This document shows positions 4,802 through 9,931 of a DNA stretch of 9,931 nt, piece after piece (the stretch's first letter is position 1; the number at the start of each line of letters is the position of its first letter). Made by a program: the position numbers and the translations under genes. The notes under the pieces were generated by a model. The model saw only the letters and a list, made by a program, of their open reading frames with translations. It was not told where the DNA came from and ran no database searches. The stretch is taken from contig JADFTO010000086.1 of assembly GCA_022560215.1 (NCBI GenBank), forward strand, positions 1 to 9,931, in the 5' to 3' direction. Origin of the DNA: Pseudomonadota bacterium. Its GTDB lineage: Bacteria; Pseudomonadota; Alphaproteobacteria; Rhodospirillales; 2-02-FULL-58-16.

Positions 4802-6592
4802 ATGGGCAAAACCTACGAGATCACCGAACACGTCTATGACGTCGTCGTCGTCGGCGCCGGGGGCGCCGGCCTGCGCGCCACGCTCGGCATGACGGAAGCG
4901 GGCCTGAAGACCGCCTGCATCACCAAGGTCTTCCCGACGCGCAGCCACACCGTCGCCGCCCAGGGCGGAGTCAGCGCGGCGCTCGGCAACATCAACGAGG
5001 ACAAGTGGCAATGGCACATGTACGACACGGTCAAGGGCTCCGACTGGCTCGGCGACCAGGACGCCATCGAGTACATGTGCCGGGAGGCCATCCCCTCGGT
5101 CGTCGAGCTTGAACACTACGGCCTGCCCTTTTCCCGCACGCCCGAAGGCAAGCTCTACCAGCGCACCTTCGGCGGACAGACCCGGAATTACGGCGAAGGA
5201 CCCGTGGAAAGGGCGTGCTGCGCCGCCGACCGCACGGGCCACGCCATGCTCCATACCCTCTACCAGCAGTCCCTGAAGCACGAGGCCGAGTTCTTCATCG
5301 AGTACTTCGCCATCGACCTGATCATGGACGCCGACGGCGCCTGCCGGGGCGTGGTCGCCTGGAACCTGGACGACGGCTCGATCCACGTCTTCCGCGCCCA
5401 TATCACCGTGCTGGCCACCGGCGGCTACGGGCGGGCCTACTTCTCCTGCACCTCGGCCCATATCTGCACGGGCGACGGCAACGGCATGGTGGCCAGGGCC
5501 GGCCTGCCCCTGGAGGACATGGAGTTCGTCCAGTTCCATCCCACGGGGATCTACGGATCGGGCTGCCTGATCACGGAAGGCGCCCGCGGCGAGGGCGCCT
5601 ACCTCACCAATTCGGAAGGCGAGCGCTTCATGGAGCGCTATGCCCCCTCGGCCAAGGACCTGGCCTCTAGGGACGTGGTCAGCCGGGCCATTACCGTGGA
5701 GATCCGCGAGGGCCGGGGCGTCGGCGAGAACAAGGACCACGTCTTCCTCCATCTGGAGCATCTCGACGCCGAGATGCTGCAACACCGGCTGCCGGGAATC
5801 TCCGAGACCGCGAAGATTTTCGCCGACGTCGACGTCACCCGCGAGCCCATCCCCGTCATCCCGACCGTGCACTACAACATGGGGGGCATCCCGACCAACT
5901 ATCACGGCGAGGTGCTGCGCCCGACCGATGACGACCCGGACGCCATCTGCCCGGACCTGATGGCCATCGGGGAATGCGCCTGCGTCTCGGTGCACGGGGG
6001 CAACCGGCTGGGCACGAATTCCCTGCTCGACATCATCGTTTTCGGCCGCGCCGCGGCCTTCCGCGCCGGAGAGCTGATCGAGAAGGGGAGGCCGCAGAAA
6101 CCCGCGCCCAAGGACGCGGCCGATAGGGCCCTGGACAGGTTCGACCGCCTGCTGAACGCGTCCGGCTCGCTGAGGACGGCCGAGATCCGGCTCGACATGC
6201 AGCGCACCATGCAGGACAACGCCGCCGTGTTCAGGACCCAGGAAATCCTGGAAGAGGGCTGCCGGAAGATAGACCAGGTGTGGGCGAGCCTGGCCGATAT
6301 CCGCCTCAGCGACCGCTCCCTGATCTGGAACTCGGACCTGGTGGAGGCCCTGGAGCTGGAGAACCTGATGGCCTGCGCCAAGACCACCATGGTTTCGGCC
6401 GAGGCGCGCAAGGAAAGCCGCGGCGCCCACGCCCGCGAGGACTTTTCCGCCCGGGACGACGAAAACTGGATGAAGCACACCCTCGCCTATATGGACGACA
6501 AGGGCCGGGTGAGGCTGGCCTACCGGCCCGTGCACAAATACACGCTCACCGACGAGGTCGACTACATCGAACCCAAGGAACGGGTCTATTGA
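4802..6592 (+). CDS. sdhA: Succinate dehydrogenase flavoprotein subunit
   Basis: The catalytic subunit of complex II, oxidising succinate to fumarate with covalently bound FAD on the cytoplasmic face. The 596-residue protein has normal family length. It opens with the Rossmann dinucleotide motif VVVGAGGAGLRA (15-26). His49, in PTRSHTVAAQGG (45-56), is the flavin attachment site. Active-site residues expected by comparison with E. coli are His246 (HPTG, 246-249), Arg290 (ASRDVVSRA, 288-296), His357 (VHYNMGG) and Arg402 (HGGNRLGTNSLLD, 398-410). The C-terminal helical domain includes EDFSARDDENWMKHTLAY (546-563). It has no clear ribosome binding site and follows the sdhD stop by 6 bases, so it is probably translated by coupling. 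All key residues are present; nothing suggests the related fumarate reductase or aspartate oxidase. Confidence 0.97.
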   Translation: MGKTYEITEHVYDVVVVGAGGAGLRATLGMTEAGLKTACITKVFPTRSHTVAAQGGVSAALGNINEDKWQWHMYDTVKGSDWLGDQDAIEYMCREAIPSVVELEHYGLPFSRTPEGKLYQRTFGGQTRNYGEGPVERACCAADRTGHAMLHTLYQQSLKHEAEFFIEYFAIDLIMDADGACRGVVAWNLDDGSIHVFRAHITVLATGGYGRAYFSCTSAHICTGDGNGMVARAGLPLEDMEFVQFHPTGIYGSGCLITEGARGEGAYLTNSEGERFMERYAPSAKDLASRDVVSRAITVEIREGRGVGENKDHVFLHLEHLDAEMLQHRLPGISETAKIFADVDVTREPIPVIPTVHYNMGGIPTNYHGEVLRPTDDDPDAICPDLMAIGECACVSVHGGNRLGTNSLLDIIVFGRAAAFRAGELIEKGRPQKPAPKDAADRALDRFDRLLNASGSLRTAEIRLDMQRTMQDNAAVFRTQEILEEGCRKIDQVWASLADIRLSDRSLIWNSDLVEALELENLMACAKTTMVSAEARKESRGAHAREDFSARDDENWMKHTLAYMDDKGRVRLAYRPVHKYTLTDEVDYIEPKERVY

Positions 6593-6595
6593 GGA

Positions 6596-7378
6596 ATGGT
6601 TGAGTTCACCCTTCCAGCCAACTCCAAGGTCGCCCGCGGCAAGACCCACGGGGCCCCCGACGGCGCCAAGAACGTCAGGGTATTCAAGATCTACCGCTAC
6701 GACCCCGACAGCGGGGACACCCCCCGCCTGGACAGCTTCGAGGTGGACATGGACCGCTGCGGGCCGATGGTCCTCGACGCCCTGATCAAGATCAAGGACG
6801 AGGTCGACCAGACCCTGACCTTCCGCCGCTCCTGCCGGGAGGGGGTTTGCGGGTCCTGCGCCTTCAACATCGACGGCACCAACACCCTGGCCTGCATCAA
6901 GCCCATCGCCGAGATCAAGGGCGAGGTCAAGATCTACCCCTTGCCCCACATGCCGGTGATCAAGGACCTGGTGCCCGACCTCACCAACGCCTTCGCCCAG
7001 TATGCCTCGATCGAGCCGTGGCTGCAGGCGGACACTCCGCCGCCCCCCTTGCGCGAACGCCTCCAAAGCGAAGACGAAAGGGCCGAACTGGACGGCCTTT
7101 GGGAATGTGTCCTGTGTTTTTGCTGCACCACCAGTTGCCCCAGCTACTGGTGGAACGGGGAACGGGGGTTTCTGGGGCCGGCCACCCTGCTCCAGGCCTA
7201 CCGCTGGATCGCCGACAGCCGCGACGAAAACACGGGCCGGCGTCTCGACGAACTGGAGGACCCGTTCCGGCTCTACCGCTGCCACACCATCATGAACTGC
7301 ACCAGCACCTGCCCCAAGGACCTCAATCCCGGCAGGGCCATCGCCAAGATCAAGGGGGCGCTCGTGCGCCGCCGTTGA
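6596..7378 (+). CDS. sdhB: Succinate dehydrogenase iron-sulfur subunit
   Basis: Carries electrons from SdhA to quinone through three iron-sulfur centres. In the 260-residue product, the N-terminal ferredoxin-like domain binds the 2Fe-2S centre with C80, C85, C88 and C100 (SCREGVCGSC onward). The C-terminal domain has C171-x2-C174-x2-C177-x3-C181 (CVLCFCCTTSCP) and C229, C235 and C239 (CHTIMNCTSTCPKDLNP). Together these supply the 4Fe-4S and 3Fe-4S ligands, including the C-P pairs. The Trp pair after the first cluster (PSYWW, 182-186) lies near the quinone in homologues. The start ATG is 3 bases after the sdhA stop, and the GAGGA there is almost in contact with it. It ends 16 bases from a convergent gene, with no intrinsic terminator. 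Confidence 0.97.
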   Translation: MVEFTLPANSKVARGKTHGAPDGAKNVRVFKIYRYDPDSGDTPRLDSFEVDMDRCGPMVLDALIKIKDEVDQTLTFRRSCREGVCGSCAFNIDGTNTLACIKPIAEIKGEVKIYPLPHMPVIKDLVPDLTNAFAQYASIEPWLQADTPPPPLRERLQSEDERAELDGLWECVLCFCCTTSCPSYWWNGERGFLGPATLLQAYRWIADSRDENTGRRLDELEDPFRLYRCHTIMNCTSTCPKDLNPGRAIAKIKGALVRRR

Positions 7379-7394
7379 GGGTCCGCCGAGGGGA

Positions 7395-7601
7395 TCAGGC
7401 GAGGTCGATGGTGCCCTCGATATCCTTGCTCAGGCCGAGCGCCTCAAGGCTGATGGTCGCCCGCGCCACGAGCTTTTCGTCGCCCTTGAGGCGCCCGTCG
7501 GCGATGGCCGCGCGAACCGCCATTTCGATTTCGCGCTGGGCGTTGACCCCCACTTGTTTCAGGAACTTGCGGACCTGCATGTTGAATATGTCTTCGTCCA
7601 T
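7395..7601 (-). CDS. DUF6494-family small protein
   Basis: A 68-residue protein of unknown function. It starts MDEDIFNMQVRKFLKQVG, followed by an REIEMAVRAAIADGRLKGDE segment (23-42), a beta-like ARATISLEALGL stretch (46-57) and a short acidic C-terminus. This order of an N-terminal RKFLK-VG helix, an REIE-AVR helix, a GRLKGDE turn and a beta tail is what I recall for DUF6494; the assignment is from memory of the pattern. No signal peptide or membrane segment is present. The ATG at 7601 has a good GGAG six bases upstream, and the stop codon of the upstream membrane-protein gene (TAG, 7613-7611) overlaps that site. The two are therefore one operon, with this gene second. It converges on sdhB with a gap of only 16 bases. 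Confidence 0.8.
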   Translation of the reverse strand: MDEDIFNMQVRKFLKQVGVNAQREIEMAVRAAIADGRLKGDEKLVARATISLEALGLSKDIEGTIDLA

Positions 7602-7610
7602 GACCGTCTC

Positions 7611-8300
7611 CTAGTTCTGTTTGGGTGGATGACTTTTCTCTTCGGTCCTGCCGCCTTCCCTGAGACGCCGCACCAGGCGCGGCAGGAAGGCGACGATGGC
7701 GACCAGGCCGAGGGCGATGAGTCCCGTCTGCACGGCGTCCTCGCCGCCGGACAGGGCCTCGCGTCCGGCATGGCCGAGATAGGTGTAGGCGATGCCCGCC
7801 GGCGTCATGCACACCAAGGACGTGACCACGTAGTGAAGCAGGCGGATGCGGGTGAGGCCGAGGGCGTAATTGAGCATGTTGAACGGAAACAGGGGAATCA
7901 GCCTGACCAGGGCCACGAACCGCCAGCCCTCGTCCTCCACGCCGGCGATCAGGCGGGCGAGCCGGCCGCCGGCCTTCTTGGCCACCCAGTCCGAGGCCAG
8001 GTAACGGGCCGCGAGAAAGGCCAGCGTGGCGCCTATGGTGGCGCCCAAAAGGTTGACCACCGAGCCCCAGACGGGGCCGAACAGGGCGCCGCCGGCGAGC
8101 GTGATGATGGAACCGGGCAGGAACAGGACCGTGCCCACGGCATACAGCGCCACGAACACGGCCGGGGCGAGGATGCCGAAGGAATGCACCCAGGCCCGGA
8201 GTTCGTCGATCTCGAAGCGGTCCCGGTAGGCCACGGCCAGGGCCACGGCGATGGCCAGGACCGCGGCGAGGAGGAGGCGCGATGCCGTCTTTCCGGTCAT
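7611..8300 (-). CDS. TVP38/TMEM64 family (DedA superfamily, VTT domain) membrane protein
   Basis: A 229-residue inner-membrane protein. It has an N-terminal membrane helix (about 6-24), then the VTT-domain core: FLPGSIITLAGGALFGPVWG (60-79, the conserved Pro-Gly-containing re-entrant region), a helix at 78-100, and the second conserved block LVRLIPLFPFNMLNYALGL (131-149) with Arg133 and Pro136. Helices at about 155-175 and 193-209 follow, and then a charged tail. Family knowledge: DedA-superfamily proteins are linked to lipid-carrier or phospholipid movement across membranes and to membrane homeostasis; the substrate here is unknown. The ATG at 8300 is the only usable start upstream of the domain and has no ribosome binding site. 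A 35-codon frame ends across it (ATGA), so coupling is possible. The DUF6494-type gene follows 9 bases downstream. Confidence 0.9.
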   Translation of the reverse strand: MTGKTASRLLLAAVLAIAVALAVAYRDRFEIDELRAWVHSFGILAPAVFVALYAVGTVLFLPGSIITLAGGALFGPVWGSVVNLLGATIGATLAFLAARYLASDWVAKKAGGRLARLIAGVEDEGWRFVALVRLIPLFPFNMLNYALGLTRIRLLHYVVTSLVCMTPAGIAYTYLGHAGREALSGGEDAVQTGLIALGLVAIVAFLPRLVRRLREGGRTEEKSHPPKQN

Positions 8301-8404
8301 CGGCGGGGGCGGCGTCCTGGATGGCGTGCCCCGGGACGGGCAGGGGAAAGCCGCCTAAACGCCCTCGACTCGGCGCCCGGGATGATCGCCGCTCCGCCGG
8401 CCAT
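8297..8404 (-). CDS. Possible 35-codon leader ORF coupled to the TVP38 gene
   Basis: A short frame from an ATG at 8404 that has a good ribosome binding site (AAGGA seven bases upstream, within AAGGGAAGGA). Its TGA overlaps the ATG of the TVP38/TMEM64 gene in the arrangement ATGA. That downstream gene has no ribosome binding site of its own, so a translated leader would explain how it is expressed. Against it: the product (MAGGAAIIPGAESRAF, then an Arg/Pro-rich tail) looks like no known protein, and its codon use is less G/C-biased at third positions than the neighbouring genes. It is more likely a leader than a functional protein, if real at all. Confidence 0.25.
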   Translation of the reverse strand: MAGGAAIIPGAESRAFRRLSPARPGARHPGRRPRR

Positions 8405-8446
8405 GGCCGCGTCCTTCCCTTGACCATCGGGTGCCCCTTAGACGGC

Positions 8447-8475
8447 ATAGGATCGGTTTTGCCGGCCAGGGTCAA
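8447..8475 (-). promoter_or_regulatory. Weak candidate promoter for the TVP38-DUF6494 operon
   Basis: On the minus strand, TTGACC (8475-8470, four to five of six -35 bases) and TCCTAT (8452-8447, three of six -10 bases) are 17 bases apart. Initiation near 8440 would give a leader of about 35 bases before the short ORF at 8404. The -10 is poor. Confidence 0.25.
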
Positions 8476-8491
8476 CACCCCTCGGTGAAAT

Positions 8492-8513
8492 GCCGCCGGC
8501 GGAGCTCGGCGGC
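8492..8513. repeat. GC-rich inverted repeat in the divergent gap
   Basis: GCCGCCG (8492-8498) pairs with CGGCGGC (8507-8513) around an 8-base loop. It lies between the divergent TVP38 and oxidoreductase genes, about 70 bases before the latter. No gene ends here and no T-run follows, so it is not a terminator. Such low-complexity GCC/GGC repeats arise easily in GC-rich DNA, and its meaning is uncertain. Confidence 0.3.
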
Positions 8514-8582
8514 GGCCATTCCCGGCGCCGCCCTCCCCTGCTAATGTCGCCCGCGGCGTAGAGTGATGGGACAGGCAGGGGC

Positions 8583-9931
8583 ATGGACCTCCATCGTCAA
8601 CTCCTGATGCGGGCCGAACAGGGCCGGCCCTTGCGCGTCGGCCTCATCGGGGCCGGCAAGTTCGGCTCCATGTTCCTGGCCCAGGCCCCGAGGATCCCGG
8701 GCCTGCATGTCCTGGGCGTGGCCGACCTTTCCGTATCCAGGGCCGAGAAAGCGCTGGCCACCGCCGGCTGGCCGAAGGAGCGCTTCAGTGCCCCTTCCTT
8801 CGCCAAGGCCCTGGACCAGGGCTCCACCCATGTCACCGATGACGCCGAGGCCTTGATCAACACCGGCGGCATGGAAGTGGTGATCGAGGCCACCGGCGCG
8901 GTGGAGGCCGGCATCCGGCATGCCACGGCCTGCATCGACAGGGGCCGCCACGTGATCATGGTCACCGTGGAGGCGGACGCCCTGGTCGGGCCCCTGCTGG
9001 CCCAGCGCGCCCGGCAGGCCGGGGTCGTCTATTCCCTGGCCTACGGCGACCAGCCCGCCATCATCTGCGAACAGGTGGATTGGGCCAGGGTGTCGGGATT
9101 CGAGGTGGTGTGCGCGGGAAAGGGCACCAAGTACCTGCCCGAGTACCATGCCTCGACCCCGGACTCGGTCTGGGACCACTACGGCCTGACGGCCCGCCAG
9201 GCGGCCGCCGGGAACATGAACCCGAAGATGTTCAACTCCTTCGTCGACGGCACCAAGTCGGCCATAGAGATGGCCGTCGTCGCCAACGCCACGGGATTGA
9301 CGCCGGCGCCCGAGGGCCTGGGCTTCCCGCCGGCCGGGTCGGCCGAGCTGGCCCACGTGTGCCGTCCCCGCTCCGACGGCGGGACGTTGAACCACAAGGG
9401 CACGGTCGAGGTGGTCTCGAGCCTCCATCGGGACGGCTCCCAGGTGGCGGGGGACCTGCGCTGGGGAACCTATGTCACCTTCGAGGCGTCGAGCAGCTAC
9501 GTCAGGCGCTGTTTCTCCGAATACGGCATCGCCACCGACGACAGCGGGCGCTATGCGGCGCTCTGGCGGCCCCATCACCTGATCGGGCTGGAGCTTGGCC
9601 TATCCGTCGCCTCCGTCGGCCTGTTGGGGCTGGGCACCGGCGCCGCCGACGGCTTCCGGGCCGACGTGGTGGCCACCGCCAAGAAGGGCCTGGAGGCAGG
9701 CCAAGTCCTGGACGGCGAAGGCGGCTATTCGGTCTATGGCAAGCTGATGCCGGCCCGGGATTCCCTCGACATGGGGGCGCTGCCCATGGGCCTCAGCGAC
9801 GGCGCCCGGCTGAAGACCCACATCGCCAGCGGACAGGTGATCAGGCGGGCGGACGTGGAATTGGACGAGGAGGCGCCGGCGCTCCGCTTCCGCCGGGAGA
9901 TGGAGGCGGCGGTCGACGGCGGCGGCGCCCC
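8583..9931 (+). CDS. SAF-domain NAD(P)-dependent oxidoreductase, homoserine dehydrogenase-like (DRL/DXR-II candidate); truncated at right edge
   Basis: An open frame of at least 449 codons running off the window; the last visible part (RFRREMEAAV) looks like the C-terminal end, so only a few codons are probably missing. The N-terminus has a Rossmann fold with GAGKFG (23-28). Family blocks then follow: VTVEADALVGPLLA (127-140), VYSLAYGDQPA (149-159), GNMNPKMFNSFVDGTK (210-225), ANATGLTPAPEGL (234-246), YVRRCFSEYG (306-315) and the SAF domain FRADVVATAKKGLEAGQVLD (358-377) onward. This architecture is that of the predicted homoserine-dehydrogenase-like family (COG4091 type), often misnamed FlgA-like because of the SAF domain. 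Brucella DRL, an alternative DXP reductoisomerase of the MEP isoprenoid pathway, belongs to it. Whether this copy makes MEP cannot be read from the sequence. The ATG at 8583 has AGG-rich bases upstream (ACAGGCAGGGGC). Confidence 0.85.
   Translation, partial: MDLHRQLLMRAEQGRPLRVGLIGAGKFGSMFLAQAPRIPGLHVLGVADLSVSRAEKALATAGWPKERFSAPSFAKALDQGSTHVTDDAEALINTGGMEVVIEATGAVEAGIRHATACIDRGRHVIMVTVEADALVGPLLAQRARQAGVVYSLAYGDQPAIICEQVDWARVSGFEVVCAGKGTKYLPEYHASTPDSVWDHYGLTARQAAAGNMNPKMFNSFVDGTKSAIEMAVVANATGLTPAPEGLGFPPAGSAELAHVCRPRSDGGTLNHKGTVEVVSSLHRDGSQVAGDLRWGTYVTFEASSSYVRRCFSEYGIATDDSGRYAALWRPHHLIGLELGLSVASVGLLGLGTGAADGFRADVVATAKKGLEAGQVLDGEGGYSVYGKLMPARDSLDMGALPMGLSDGARLKTHIASGQVIRRADVELDEEAPALRFRREMEAAVDGGGA

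Noticed and set aside
4352..7285. A 977-codon open frame antisense to sdhD, sdhA and sdhB
   Set aside because: Long antisense frames are common opposite GC-rich genes with strong third-position bias. The translation is low-complexity Gly/Val/Asp/His-rich and the opposite strand carries complete, motif-verified sdh genes.
7444..8478. A 344-codon minus-strand frame overlapping the TVP38 gene
   Set aside because: It is Arg/Pro/Gly-rich shadow translation in another frame of the TVP38 and DUF6494 genes, without domain features.
8541..9578. A 345-codon minus-strand frame opposite the SAF-domain oxidoreductase
   Set aside because: The + strand encodes a protein with clear family motifs throughout, and the antisense translation is His/Gly/Asp-biased shadow.
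1..9931. Search for tRNA, rRNA, CRISPR arrays, insertion sequences or phage genes
   Set aside because: No repeat-spacer pattern, transposase-like protein, terminal inverted repeats with target duplications, or recognisable structural RNA was seen.

Overview
This is an ordinary stretch of chromosome from a GC-rich bacterium, most likely an alphaproteobacterium of the Rhodospirillales type. Three things point there: the order sdhC-sdhD-sdhA-sdhB with mitochondrion-like SdhC/SdhD sequences, a membrane-type (class 2) dihydroorotate dehydrogenase, and a short NAD kinase of about 254 residues. Taxonomy is inferred from protein character and base composition only. I see no insertion sequence, phage gene, CRISPR array, tRNA or rRNA.

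Layout. 1-319 is non-coding and comparatively AT-rich. It ends in a sigma70-like promoter with an extended -10 (TGTTATAAT) that would drive a small PilZ-domain protein (320-661, +). Next come NAD kinase (737-1501, +) and, overlapping it by 4 bases, a polytopic AbrB-family membrane protein (1498-2589, +). pyrD lies convergently (2671-3717, -); it starts at TTG behind a strong ribosome binding site. A 41-codon Cys-containing ORF overlaps the pyrD start. The 3718-4023 gap between pyrD and sdhC is a divergent control region with two long perfect inverted repeats and candidate promoters in both directions. The succinate dehydrogenase operon sdhCDAB fills 4024-7378 (+). Only 16 bases beyond sdhB, on the opposite strand, is a two-gene unit: a TVP38/TMEM64 (DedA-superfamily) membrane protein (7611-8300, -) followed by a 68-residue DUF6494-type protein (7395-7601, -). 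From 8583 to the right edge (+) runs an almost complete, truncated NAD(P)-dependent oxidoreductase with a C-terminal SAF domain. It belongs to the homoserine-dehydrogenase-like family that includes the alternative DXP reductoisomerase DRL/DXR-II.

How the genes fit together. Most are housekeeping genes. SdhCDAB (complex II) and PyrD both feed electrons to membrane quinone, and their genes diverge from one intergenic region. NAD kinase supplies NADP. The PilZ protein is a probable c-di-GMP receptor. The AbrB-like and TVP38 proteins are membrane proteins of uncertain substrate.

I did not find a clear new multi-gene system. The items most worth checking are the SAF-domain oxidoreductase as a possible DRL-type isoprenoid enzyme, the unannotated Cys-containing ORF entwined with the pyrD start, and the paired inverted repeats upstream of sdhC.
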